Translations under genes and position numbers: made by a program
In this document: piece by piece, positions 1-6,420 of the stretch
Position numbering within the stretch: the stretch's first letter is position 1
Layout of the letters: every line of letters starts with the position of its first letter
Notes under the pieces: generated by a model
Seen by the model: only the letters and a program-made list of their open reading frames with translations
Told to the model about the DNA's origin: nothing
Database searches by the model: none
Source of the DNA: Desulfovibrio sp.
Lineage (GTDB): Bacteria > Desulfobacterota > Desulfovibrionia > Desulfovibrionales > Desulfovibrionaceae
Direction: 5' to 3'
Length of the DNA stretch: 6,735 bases
NCBI GenBank assembly: GCA_031255035.1
Contig: JAIRTI010000207.1
Coordinates: 1 to 6,735 of the forward strand

Positions 1-223
<223 letters not shown>

Positions 224-239
224 TCAGGAAACGCACCGC

Positions 240-2390
240 TTATTTCTTCAGGCGCGAGGACAAAAACTCGGCCATGTGCTGAACCTTGAGCTTTCTGCCG
301 CGCTTTTCCTCGCCGCCGCGAAGCTGCATGACGCAGCCAGGGCAATCCGTGACCAGCGTGGACGCGCCCGACGCTTCGAAAGCGTTCAGTTTACGGTTCA
401 GAATCTCAGCCGAAATCTCGGGGAATTTGACGGAGTAAGTGCCGCCGAATCCGCAGCAACTGTCTTCCTCGGCGCTGGGCAGGTAATTCCCCCCGGCCTT
501 GAGCAGATCGCGCGGCTGTTCGGTCACCCCGAGTCCCCGGCAGGAATGGCAGGGGGCGTGGTAGCAGACCTTTTCGTCCGTCCGCCTGAGGCCTTCTTCG
601 CCAAGGCCGAGCACGTCGCGCGTGAAGGACGTGAAATCAATGATTCGCGAGGCGAACTGCTCCACCTCAAAGGTCATGTTGGGATACGAGGCCAACAGGC
701 CGGGATAACTGTGCTTCAGATGCGAGGCGCACGACGCGCACAGGGTGATGATGTAATCATAGCCGCCGGCGGCAAAGGCCTTGACGTTCTGAAACGCGAC
801 GTTTTCAGACGCCTTGCGCTCGCCCATCGTCTGAACGGGCAGGCCGCAGCAGCTCTGCTCCATGGGGAAGTCCACCGAACAGTCGCCGGCCTTGAAAACC
901 TCAAGGGCCGCCTCAAGCTGCTCGGGGTAAATGAAGTCCTGGGCGCAGCCGGCAAAAAGGGCCACGCGGTACTTGCCCTTTTGCGGGAGACCTTCCGCAA
1001 GTTTTTTCCATTTGTTGCGGAAGGGCGTGCCCGCGATGGCCGGCAAGGCCCGGAACCCCTGACCTTTCAGGAAGATATCGGGCAGATGGCGGACAAAGGG
1101 CGTGCCGCCCGTGACCGGACGCTGCGCCCATTTGCCGAAGCGGAGCAAGGTGTGGAACATGCCGCGGTTGGACAGCACCTTGGCCAGCAGGGTGGACTCC
1201 AGGGGCGAGCCCTCCTCTTCAACGAGTCTGGCCCGGATTTCCTGGATAATGGCCGGCAAATCGATGCCCGCCGCGCAGATGTCCTTGCAGGCCTCGCAAT
1301 TGATGCAGTTCTGCACCAGGGCTCTGGCCCGGTCACGGCCGTGGTAGAAATAGGTGAGGATCAGGCCGATGGCGCCGATATACACATAGCCCATCTTGTG
1401 CCCGCCCACCATGCGGTATACCGGGCAGACGTTGGCGCAGGCCCCGCAGCGCACGCAGCGCAAGACGTCGCGGCAGGCCGGGTCTTTGGCCAGGGCGCTG
1501 CGGCCGTTATCCAGAAACACCACATGCATGATTTTTTTTCTGTCGGGCGTGACGCCGCAATTCGTCGCCCCGGTCATCCAGGAGACGTAGGAGGTGATGA
1601 TCTGGGCTGTGGCGTTGCGCGGCAGCACGTTAATCACGCGCATGGCGGAGTGGATGTCGGGGCAGAGCTTGTCCAGCCCGCACAGAGCCACATGAACCCT
1701 GGGCAGAGTCGTTGTCAGCCGTCCGTTGCCTTCGTTGGTGCAGATAGCCACGGTGCCGGTATCCGCCAGGGCGAAGTTCGCGCCGGAAATCCCCATGTCC
1801 GCCTCGGCGAACTTGACCCGCAATTCGCGCCGGGCGACCTTGACCAGGCGCTCGATGTCGCTGTCCTGCTTGCGTTTGGTTTCAACGGCGAAAACATCGG
1901 CCACCTGATGGCGCGACAGGTGGATGGCCGGCATGACCATGTGCGTCGGCCCTTCCTTGCGCAACTGGATGATCCACTCGCCAAGGTCGGTCTCCACCAC
2001 TTTGCAGCCGGCGGCCTCCAGAGCGGTGTTGATGTGTATCTCCTCGCCGGTCATGGATTTCGACTTGATAATCTTCGTACAGTTGTTTTCCCTGGCGATA
2101 CGGCAGATGATTTCATTGGCGTCGGCGGCCGTGGCCGCGCGGTGCACGTGTACGCCGCGTTTCGACGCTTCACGCGAAAACTGTTCGTAGAGTTCGTCAA
2201 GCCGGCTGACGTACTTGTCTTTGGCGTCGGCAATCTCCTTGATCAGTTCTTTGGCGTTGAGGTCCGCAAACACGGCGGTCCTGTTCGCCCTGTAGGCCAC
2301 GGCAAATTTATCAAGGGTTTCCCGCAGAAAGGCGTTATCCAGTGACTCGCGTATCTCTTCGTGATATTGCTTCATGCTTTCAGCGGACAT
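240..2390 (-). CDS. lutB: LutB-LutA fusion, iron-sulfur subunits of the L-lactate oxidation complex
   Basis: A 716-residue cytoplasmic protein that joins two usually separate subunits of the LutABC (LldEFG) lactate-utilisation system, which oxidises L-lactate to pyruvate. Residues about 70-295 form the LUD domain of LutB, with the hallmark SGANFALADTGT at 202-213. Next come two complete ferredoxin-type [4Fe-4S] motifs, C312/C315/C318/C322-P and C362/C365/C368/C372. From about 474 to the end is LutA, with two complete cysteine-rich CCG domains: C482, CC514-515, CxxC 551-554; then C614, CC645-646, CxxC 683-686. Such domains bind unusual Fe-S clusters in HdrB-like proteins. The length matches LutB (about 475) plus LutA (about 240), so this is a full fusion with no visible lost ligand. 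The start at 2390 has GGAGG six bases upstream, inside the end of lutC, one base after its stop. As I recall, Desulfovibrio vulgaris has a similar fused gene. The electron acceptor is not evident. Confidence 0.92.
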   Translation of the reverse strand: MSAESMKQYHEEIRESLDNAFLRETLDKFAVAYRANRTAVFADLNAKELIKEIADAKDKYVSRLDELYEQFSREASKRGVHVHRAATAADANEIICRIARENNCTKIIKSKSMTGEEIHINTALEAAGCKVVETDLGEWIIQLRKEGPTHMVMPAIHLSRHQVADVFAVETKRKQDSDIERLVKVARRELRVKFAEADMGISGANFALADTGTVAICTNEGNGRLTTTLPRVHVALCGLDKLCPDIHSAMRVINVLPRNATAQIITSYVSWMTGATNCGVTPDRKKIMHVVFLDNGRSALAKDPACRDVLRCVRCGACANVCPVYRMVGGHKMGYVYIGAIGLILTYFYHGRDRARALVQNCINCEACKDICAAGIDLPAIIQEIRARLVEEEGSPLESTLLAKVLSNRGMFHTLLRFGKWAQRPVTGGTPFVRHLPDIFLKGQGFRALPAIAGTPFRNKWKKLAEGLPQKGKYRVALFAGCAQDFIYPEQLEAALEVFKAGDCSVDFPMEQSCCGLPVQTMGERKASENVAFQNVKAFAAGGYDYIITLCASCASHLKHSYPGLLASYPNMTFEVEQFASRIIDFTSFTRDVLGLGEEGLRRTDEKVCYHAPCHSCRGLGVTEQPRDLLKAGGNYLPSAEEDSCCGFGGTYSVKFPEISAEILNRKLNAFEASGASTLVTDCPGCVMQLRGGEEKRGRKLKVQHMAEFLSSRLKK

Positions 2391-2391
2391 T

Positions 2392-3021
2392 TTATTCCTC
2401 CATCAGGGCGATATGCAGTTCAAGGGGGCCGTGCACACCGAGAGTGAGCACCCGTTCGATGTCGGCCGTGCGGCTCGGGCCGGAGATGAAGGACGTGTAC
2501 ATGACGCCGCCTTCCATGAGCTTTTGGATGTATTCCTCGGCATCGTACAGTGAATTGACGATTTTGGATTTGGCCAGGGCGATGACGTGGATCTCGCAGA
2601 CCATGGTCGCCAGCCGCAGGTCTTCATTCTCCGCGGCCATAACGCAGGTGCCCGTTTCCGCGACCGCCAGATCGGCCGTGCTGAACCCCACGTCTATGCC
2701 GGCAAGATAACGGCGCATACCCTCACGAATGACGGTAAAGCCCTTTTTGCTCCCTTCGGCTTCAAGCGTCTTGAAAACGGCCGCATCAAGCCCGGGCGCC
2801 GCTATCATCTTGACGGCGGCGCGCTCGCCCTGGGCCGCGCCGCTGTCGGAAGGCTTGTCCCCGCCCCCGGAAAGGAGCTGTTCGCAAAACTCTTTTTTCT
2901 CACAGACGTCCAGGGCGTACGCCATGGCTTCCCGCACGCCTTTAACCTCGGTCACCTTTGCCGACACAACGGCGGCCTTTTGCTTAAATAGTGTGATTGC
3001 TGGCGATTCTTGTGCTGACAT
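2392..3021 (-). CDS. lutC: LutC, LUD-domain subunit of the L-lactate oxidation system
   Basis: A 209-residue LUD-domain protein of the LutC/YkgG family, the third component of the LutABC system that oxidises lactate to pyruvate. Visible family marks are GFSTADLAVAETGT (112-125), DLRLATM (134-140), and near the C-terminus GPSRTADIE (181-189) and GVHGP (195-199). There is no cysteine cluster motif and no signal peptide, so it is probably cytoplasmic. Bacillus LutC is somewhat longer, about 240 residues; the shorter stretch here is the variable, Gly/Ser-rich region around 51-68. The ATG at 3021 is preferred over one nine codons upstream (3048) because AAGGAG (3033-3028) lies six bases before it, whereas the upstream ATG has no comparable site and would place that ribosome site inside the gene. 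It is the first gene of lutC-lutBA, about 60 bases downstream of a promoter overlapped by a palindromic operator. Confidence 0.9.
   Translation of the reverse strand: MSAQESPAITLFKQKAAVVSAKVTEVKGVREAMAYALDVCEKKEFCEQLLSGGGDKPSDSGAAQGERAAVKMIAAPGLDAAVFKTLEAEGSKKGFTVIREGMRRYLAGIDVGFSTADLAVAETGTCVMAAENEDLRLATMVCEIHVIALAKSKIVNSLYDAEEYIQKLMEGGVMYTSFISGPSRTADIERVLTLGVHGPLELHIALMEE
2397..2401 (-). promoter_or_regulatory. Ribosome binding site of lutBA, embedded in the lutC 3' end
   Basis: GGAGG on the minus strand lies in the last sense codons of lutC (ATG-GAG-GAA-TAA), six bases before the lutBA ATG. Because the lutC stop and the lutBA start are separated by one base, ribosomes finishing lutC can reinitiate at lutBA. 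This suggests translational coupling that would keep the two partners in balance. Confidence 0.75.
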
Positions 3022-3080
3022 GGGCTGCTCCTTGAGGTTAAAGTTCACGAAAAGAGAGTGCGACAGGGGCTGACAACGGG

Positions 3081-3093
3081 TTGTATACAGTAT
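3081..3093. promoter_or_regulatory. Candidate operator, lutC side (TTGTATACAGTAT)
   Basis: This 13-mer is identical to the one at 3369-3381, 288 bases away on the lldP side. Its core TTGTATACAg is close to the perfect palindrome ATTGTATACAAT at 3355-3366. TGTA/TACA half-sites are typical of GntR regulators of the FadR branch. It overlaps the -10 box proposed for lutC, so a bound repressor would block that promoter. The likely binder is the FCD-type regulator at 5680-6420 or a paralogue elsewhere; the sequence alone does not settle this. Confidence 0.6.
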
Positions 3094-3116
3094 CCGGTAT
3101 TTTGTATGAATGTAAA
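3089..3116 (-). promoter_or_regulatory. Candidate sigma-70-type promoter of lutC-lutBA
   Basis: On the minus strand TTTACA (3116-3111, five of six matches to TTGACA) is followed after 16 bases by GATACT (3094-3089, four of six matches to TATAAT). Transcription would start near 3082 and give a leader of about 60 bases before the lutC ATG. The -10 box lies inside the palindromic operator at 3081-3093, the classic geometry for repression. Confidence 0.5.
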
Positions 3117-3156
3117 TTTTATTCTCACCGATTTGGTAATTATGCTTTTTAATATA

Positions 3157-3186
3157 TTGACTTGAGCACGAGTTCTCTTGTATATC
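3157..3186 (+). promoter_or_regulatory. Weak candidate upstream promoter towards lldP
   Basis: TTGACT (3157-3162, five of six) is followed after 18 bases by TATATC (3181-3186, four of six). A degenerate operator-like TTGTATATCAA (3178-3188) overlaps the -10 box, as at the lutC promoter. If used, it would start lldP transcription about 400 bases before the gene. The match could be chance in AT-rich DNA. Confidence 0.25.
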
Positions 3187-3197
3187 AAAACCCAGCT

Positions 3198-3220
3198 CTG
3201 ATAAATTTTTTACCTATCAG
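3198..3220. promoter_or_regulatory. Inverted repeat CTGATA-N11-TATCAG
   Basis: Six-base arms (3198-3203 and 3215-3220) flank an AT-rich 11-base centre. The 23-base span fits a site for a dimeric DNA-binding protein better than an RNA hairpin, as the stem would be short and AT-rich. It lies between the two sets of GTATAC palindromes. I cannot assign it to a regulator. Confidence 0.3.
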
Positions 3221-3295
3221 AAAGTTTTCTGTTCGTAAAGTGCTTGACCTTTTTTTGGTTTTACGCTTCTTTTGCGTGAAAGGCGCTGAACAAGT

Positions 3296-3351
3296 CGGAT
3301 CAACCATGACGGATCAACCATGACAGATAAACCACAACGGATCAAGCATAC
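3296..3351. repeat. Four tandem 14-bp direct repeats upstream of lldP
   Basis: Units at 3296-3309 and 3310-3323 are identical (CGGATCAACCATGA). The third, CAGATAAACCACAA (3324-3337), matches 10 of 14 positions, and the fourth, CGGATCAAGCATAC (3338-3351), matches 11 of 14. There are no gaps between units, and the last runs into the palindromic operators. Direct repeats this close to a promoter that lacks a good -35 box suggest an array of activator binding sites, though a recent slippage duplication would also give the two identical units. No spacers are present, so this is not CRISPR. Confidence 0.65.
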
Positions 3352-3381
3352 TGTATTGTATACAATGATTGTATACAGTAT
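3348..3381. promoter_or_regulatory. Double palindromic operator, lldP side
   Basis: ATTGTATACAAT at 3355-3366 is a perfect 12-bp palindrome. TTGTATACAGTAT at 3369-3381 is identical to the site by lutC. The two GTATAC centres are 13 bases apart. The outer arms ATACTGTAT (3348-3356) and ATACAGTAT (3373-3381) are also inverted repeats of each other, so the whole 34-base block is nearly symmetrical. It lies just upstream of the likely lldP -10 box, where a FadR-type GntR dimer could block RNA polymerase. Co-operative or looping binding with the lutC-side site is possible. Confidence 0.65.
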
Positions 3382-3387
3382 TCAGAA

Positions 3388-3393
3388 TATTAT
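3388..3393 (+). promoter_or_regulatory. Candidate -10 box for lldP
   Basis: TATTAT matches TATAAT at five of six positions and lies seven bases past the double operator. No good -35 hexamer is found at 16-18 bases upstream (the stretch around 3364-3371 reads AATGATTG). The promoter may therefore be weak or activator-dependent. A start near 3400 would give an untranslated leader of about 190 bases. Confidence 0.35.
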
Positions 3394-3575
3394 TGCGGCC
3401 ATTTTTTGAACACAAGGTCAGGGAAACGCTGATCTGATATTTTGGTTGTGGAGTGTGGGCAATCCCCTGTGGAATCGGAGGCGTCATGGTCTGAGCGAAC
3501 GCATGCTGTGCCGGGAAAACGGTAAGTCGCGCCATGTTTTGCCGTAGATGTTCATTCAACGAGGTCCAGTGACCC

Positions 3576-3584
3576 TAAGGAGGT
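3576..3584 (+). promoter_or_regulatory. Ribosome binding site of lldP
   Basis: TAAGGAGGT is an almost complete anti-16S match, followed by a five-base spacer and ATG at 3590. It selects this start over the in-frame ATG at 3548, which lies 14 codons upstream and has no ribosome site. Confidence 0.85.
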
Positions 3585-3589
3585 ATGCA

Positions 3590-5338
3590 ATGTCGATATC
3601 TTTGTTGGCTATAGTCGCCTTAATTCCTATCCTCGTCGCCCTTGTCCTGATGGTGGGCCTGCGCATGGGGGCCATGAAAGCCATGCCCCTGTCCTGGCTG
3701 GCCTGCGCCGTCGGCGCGGTTGTCGTCTGGGGCCTGCCGGTCGATTACGTGGCGGCCCTCAGCATTCAGGGCGTCATCAGCGCCGTGGGCGTGCTCATCA
3801 TCGTGTTCGGCGCCCTGCTCATCCTGCATACCCTTCAATATTCCGGGGGCATGGAGACTATTCAATACGGCATGCAGAGCGTAAGCAAGGATATGCGCAT
3901 TCAGGCCATCATTGTGGGCTATATGTTCGGGGCCTTCATTGAAGGTGCCGCCGGTTTCGGCACCCCGGCCGCCCTTGCCGCGCCGTTGCTCCTGTCACTG
4001 GGCTTTCCTCCCATGGCGGCGGCGGTGCTCTGTCTTGTCTTCAACTCCTTCCCGGTTACCTTCGGCGCCGTGGGCACGCCGATTATCGTCGGTTTCGGCG
4101 CTTCCATCAAAAGCGTGGTCGAAGCCATGATCAGCGCCGGTCAGGTGCAGTCCCTGGACGCTTTTTTCAAGATCATCGGTGAAACCGTCACCATCATGCA
4201 TACGCCCATGGCCTTTATTCTGCCCATTTTCATGCTGGGCTTCATCACCCGCTTTTTCGGACCCAGCCGCTCCTGGTCCGACGGCTTTGCCGCCTGGAAA
4301 TTCTGTGTGTTCGCCGCCGTTGCCTTCACTATCCCCTACCTGATCCTGGCCTGGCTGGTCGGGCCGGAAATTCCCTCTCTGGTGGGCGGCCTGGTGGGCC
4401 TCGGCATCATCGTCGCCGGCGCCCAAAAAGGCTTTTGCGTGCCCAAGGACGTGTGGACCTTCGGCGAGCCGTCCAAGTGGGAAAAGGACTGGACCGGCGA
4501 CATCGCCTTTGCCGGAAAGACGGAATTCAAGCCGCACATGAGCCAGTTCATGGCCTGGCTGCCCTACATCCTTATCGGGCTGATCCTGGTGCTCACCCGT
4601 GTGGACGTGCTGCCCCTGAAGGCCTGGCTCAACGCCAACGGCGTCCTCTCCTTCAACAATATCCTCGGCTTCGGACCGGTTGAGGCCCTCGGCAAAAAGG
4701 GCGCGGTCAGTGAAAGCCTCAAGCTGCTGTACCTGCCCGGCACAGTGCCCTTCATACTGGTGGCCCTGTTAACCATCCTTCTGCACAAGATGCCCGGAGG
4801 CAAGGCGGTTCAGGCCTGGAAGGAAACCACCGTTAAAATGAAGGCCGCCACCATCTCCCTGTGCGCTTCCGTGGCCCTGGTGAAGATCTTCCAAGGTTCC
4901 GGCTTCAACCCGGCCCTGGCCGATCAGGTCATCGCGGGCACGGCCGAGTTCCTGCCCTCCATGCCGCTGGCCATGGCCACCGCCACAGCCGGCATGCTCG
5001 GCTCGGTCTGGCCGGCCGTCGCCTCCTATGTGGGCGGCCTCGGGGCGTTCATCACCGGCTCCAACACCGTTTCCGACATGCTCTTCGGCATGTTCCAGTG
5101 GGATATCGCCGGCCAGCTCAAGCTGTCGCGCACGGTGATCATCGCCGCCCAGGGCGCCGGCGGTGCCATGGGCAACATGATATGCATTCACAATATCGTG
5201 GCCGTGTGCACAGTCGTGGGCCTGCTCAACAGAGAGGGCGACATCATGCGGCGCACCTTCTGGCCCTTTGTACTCTATGGCATTGTTGTGGGCATCATTG
5301 CCTATATCCTCATCGGCATGGGCTACGGCACATTCTAA
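3590..5338 (+). CDS. lldP: L-lactate permease, LctP/LldP family
   Basis: A 582-residue inner-membrane transporter of the lactate permease family, which moves lactate (often glycolate too) with protons. The chain is strongly hydrophobic throughout, with roughly 12-14 membrane segments, for example about 3-23, 60-80, 236-257, 320-337 and 558-578. Family motifs are EGAAGFGTP (118-126), NSFPVTFGAVGTP (152-164) and GAFITGSNT (485-493). The polar stretch about 283-318 is probably a loop. Length is normal for the family (about 550-600). The start at 3590 is set by TAAGGAGGT five bases upstream; the N-terminus then opens with a membrane segment. It is transcribed divergently from lutC, ends at a strong terminator and so is probably monocistronic. 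Its promoter region carries palindromes matching the lutC operator, which suggests co-regulation. A related C4 or glycolate substrate cannot be excluded, but the neighbours make lactate the best call. Confidence 0.93.
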   Translation: MSISLLAIVALIPILVALVLMVGLRMGAMKAMPLSWLACAVGAVVVWGLPVDYVAALSIQGVISAVGVLIIVFGALLILHTLQYSGGMETIQYGMQSVSKDMRIQAIIVGYMFGAFIEGAAGFGTPAALAAPLLLSLGFPPMAAAVLCLVFNSFPVTFGAVGTPIIVGFGASIKSVVEAMISAGQVQSLDAFFKIIGETVTIMHTPMAFILPIFMLGFITRFFGPSRSWSDGFAAWKFCVFAAVAFTIPYLILAWLVGPEIPSLVGGLVGLGIIVAGAQKGFCVPKDVWTFGEPSKWEKDWTGDIAFAGKTEFKPHMSQFMAWLPYILIGLILVLTRVDVLPLKAWLNANGVLSFNNILGFGPVEALGKKGAVSESLKLLYLPGTVPFILVALLTILLHKMPGGKAVQAWKETTVKMKAATISLCASVALVKIFQGSGFNPALADQVIAGTAEFLPSMPLAMATATAGMLGSVWPAVASYVGGLGAFITGSNTVSDMLFGMFQWDIAGQLKLSRTVIIAAQGAGGAMGNMICIHNIVAVCTVVGLLNREGDIMRRTFWPFVLYGIVVGIIAYILIGMGYGTF

Positions 5339-5362
5339 ACTCTCAGCATACGCAACCTGAAC

Positions 5363-5402
5363 AAAAAGTCCCCCGGCAATGTCTTGTCGGGGGACTTTTT
5401 TT
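5363..5402 (+). terminator. Strong intrinsic terminator of lldP
   Basis: GTCCCCCGGCA (5368-5378) pairs with TGTCGGGGGAC (5385-5395), an 11-bp stem with one G-U pair and a six-base loop, followed by seven T. An A5 tract before the stem pairs with the T tract and gives the mirror image on the other strand, so it could also stop minus-strand transcription coming from gntR. It starts 25 bases after the lldP stop. Confidence 0.93.
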
Positions 5403-5649
5403 ATGGCGCTGACAAAGCTATGGAAAAGGCATGCCTCCGGCGGCCGGGGCGCTGCCCCGGACCCCGCCGGGGGAAATGATTTCCCCCGGACCCCCTCAGT
5501 TTGGATTCCGGCTACGCGTATCAACAGGGCAGCACTATCAGCCACCCAATCGCCGGGTCCAGGAACGGAACTGGGGCCGGCAAGGCCCTGGCGGGTGTGG
5601 GCAGAGCCCACATGCGATCAAATTGGCTTCGACAAAATCAGAATTGCTG
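5403..5649. other. Gene-free GC-rich stretch between lldP and gntR
   Basis: No credible gene is seen here. The open frames crossing it on the plus strand run into antisense of gntR and have no ribosome site. It holds the first copy of the GCCTCCGGCGGCC repeat with two hairpins, and a separate hairpin TGTGGGC (5596-5602) with GCCCACA (5606-5612), a perfect 7-bp stem with a three-base loop. The stretch about 5501-5590 shows nothing I can name. Confidence 0.6.
5433..5489. repeat. GC-rich extragenic repeat, copy 1, with two hairpins
   Basis: GCCTCCGGCGGCC (5433-5445) is followed directly by GGGGCGCTGCCCC (5446-5458). Both 13-mers recur at 5650-5679 with four bases between them. CCGGGGC-GCT-GCCCCGG (5444-5460) is one hairpin. 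A second, CCGGGGGAAA (5467-5476) with TTTCCCCCGG (5480-5489), is a perfect 10-bp stem with a TGA loop. The repeat opens inside the palindrome AGGCATGCCT (5427-5436). This resembles the REP-like extragenic elements that I recall as common in Desulfovibrio genomes. Confidence 0.6.
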
Positions 5650-5681
5650 GCCTCCGGCGGCCAAAGGGGGCGCTGCCCCTT
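5650..5681. repeat. GC-rich extragenic repeat, copy 2, touching the gntR stop
   Basis: GCCTCCGGCGGCC (5650-5662), then AAAG, then GGGGCGCTGCCCC (5667-5679), the same two blocks as copy 1. It abuts the 3' end of gntR, whose stop codon is 5682-5680. A repeat sitting directly on a gene end fits a role in terminating or protecting the transcript. Confidence 0.6.
5663..5681 (-). terminator. Possible weak terminator of gntR formed by the repeat
   Basis: On the minus strand the sequence from the stop codon reads AAGGGGC-AGC-GCCCCCTTT. This is a five-bp GC stem (G5676-G5679 and C5675 pairing with 5667-5671), extended by A-T pairs around one mismatch or bulge, with only three U after it. The short U tract makes it a weak intrinsic terminator. 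The bidirectional hairpin at 5363-5402 could act as backup. Confidence 0.35.
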
Positions 5682-6420
5682 ACAGCAGCGGGATATCGAG
5701 ACTGTTCCAGGACAGCTTTCTGCCGGTCGGCCCCACGGTCTCTCCCGAGATCGCGCGGCGCTGGGCCACCATTGCTTCAACGTGGTTGCCCATAAGGCCC
5801 ATGTGCAGCCGCGAAAGCTGTTCGGACCGTTCAGCCTGGCCGGCAATGATGGCCTCAATAATCGCGCCGTGCTCCATCCTGACCTGTTTCAGGATTTCGC
5901 CGTTGGACAAGTCAATCAGCAGGGTATGCAGCCGCAAAAGCCTGCCCTTCAATGAATCCGTGATTCTGGAAATATGATGGTTTCCGGCTACTTCGATCAA
6001 GTAGTCGTGAAAACTTCTGTCGGCCAGCATAAACTCTTCGCCGCTCGCGCTGTCTTCCGGCTCAAGGTCATCCAGCATGTTCTGAATGGAGCGCAGGTGG
6101 GCAATCTGATCGGAAGTGATGACCACGGCCGCGAGCCTGGCGGCCAGGCCCTCAAGCACGCCCCGCACCTGGAGGATGCCCAGGGTGTCTTCCAGCGTGA
6201 AGTCGGCAATGACCACGCCCGAATTTTTGACGAGGGTGACGAATCCCTGTTCGTTGAGCAGGCGCAAGGCCTCCCGCACCGGCGTCCTGCTGACGCCGAG
6301 TATGGTGGCGATCTGCGTTTCGGTCGTTTTGGTGCCGGGAGCGAGTTCGCCCGATATGATGGCTGATTTCACGGCCTGAACCACTTTCGTGGATAACAGT
6401 TCGTTGCTGATGGGTTTCAT
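5680..6420 (-). CDS. GntR-family transcriptional regulator, FadR/FCD subfamily
   Basis: A 246-residue cytoplasmic DNA-binding regulator. The winged helix-turn-helix spans about 8-75, with the recognition segment SRTPVREALRLLNEQGF (44-60), a GntR signature. The all-helical FCD effector domain follows at about 80-220. Its usual metal and ligand residues are present: D134 and H138 (DRSFH), H184 (EH) and H206. FCD domains often bind a metal plus a small carboxylate, and relatives such as LldR and PdhR sense lactate or pyruvate. That makes a lactate sensor plausible here, next to lldP and lutC-lutBA, but the ligand is inferred. Length is typical. The ATG at 6420 has GAGG (6431-6428) seven bases before it. 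It converges on lldP. A palindrome just downstream of its own -10 box suggests autoregulation. The C-terminal 25 residues after the FCD core are not recognisable. It could instead serve an unseen neighbour past 6655. Confidence 0.9.
   Translation of the reverse strand: MKPISNELLSTKVVQAVKSAIISGELAPGTKTTETQIATILGVSRTPVREALRLLNEQGFVTLVKNSGVVIADFTLEDTLGILQVRGVLEGLAARLAAVVITSDQIAHLRSIQNMLDDLEPEDSASGEEFMLADRSFHDYLIEVAGNHHISRITDSLKGRLLRLHTLLIDLSNGEILKQVRMEHGAIIEAIIAGQAERSEQLSRLHMGLMGNHVEAMVAQRRAISGETVGPTGRKLSWNSLDIPLL

Larger units (their letters stand above)
3022..3589. other. Divergent lutC / lldP control region (568 bases, no gene)
   Basis: The gap between the two start codons is visibly richer in A and T than the flanking genes. 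It holds three GTATAC-centred palindromes, a four-unit 14-bp tandem repeat, a CTGATA/TATCAG inverted repeat, and candidate promoters in both directions, each listed separately. A weaker stem, TTTTACGC (3259-3266) with GCGTGAAA (3274-3281), has one G-U pair around a seven-base loop. From about 3394 to 3575 lies a putative lldP leader of nearly 200 bases. It contains ACGGTAA (3519-3525), which can pair with TTGCCGT (3539-3545) using one G-U pair. I recognise no riboswitch class in it and see no convincing small gene. Confidence 0.7.

Noticed and set aside
3022..3048. Upstream ATG extending lutC by nine codons
   Set aside because: The strong AAGGAG lies between the two ATGs at the right distance for the downstream one, and the upstream ATG has no such site.
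3296..3351. Tandem 14-bp repeats as a CRISPR or replication iteron array
   Set aside because: The units abut with no spacers and are too short for CRISPR. No replication gene, DnaA box cluster or partition gene is nearby.
3503..3547. A 14-codon reading frame in the lldP leader
   Set aside because: It has no ribosome site and no regulatory-peptide pattern such as repeated codons, so it is probably chance.
3548..3589. Upstream in-frame ATG extending lldP by 14 codons
   Set aside because: TAAGGAGGT at 3576-3584 serves the ATG at 3590; nothing similar precedes 3548, and the extra residues would add a charged stretch before the first membrane segment.
3394..3589. A sigma-54 (-24/-12) promoter for lldP
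   Set aside because: I looked for GG-N10-GC with the TGGCAC/TTGC context in this leader and found only wrongly spaced GG and GC pairs.
4769..5611. A 280-codon open frame on the minus strand opposite the lldP 3' end
   Set aside because: Its His/Gly/Asp/Arg-rich composition is typical of antisense to a membrane protein gene, it has no domain, and it would have to cross the strong lldP terminator.
5379..5977. Several plus-strand open frames (138-174 codons) from the lldP terminator into gntR
   Set aside because: They run through repeats and hairpins and then antisense of the FCD domain; no ribosome site or protein family is visible.
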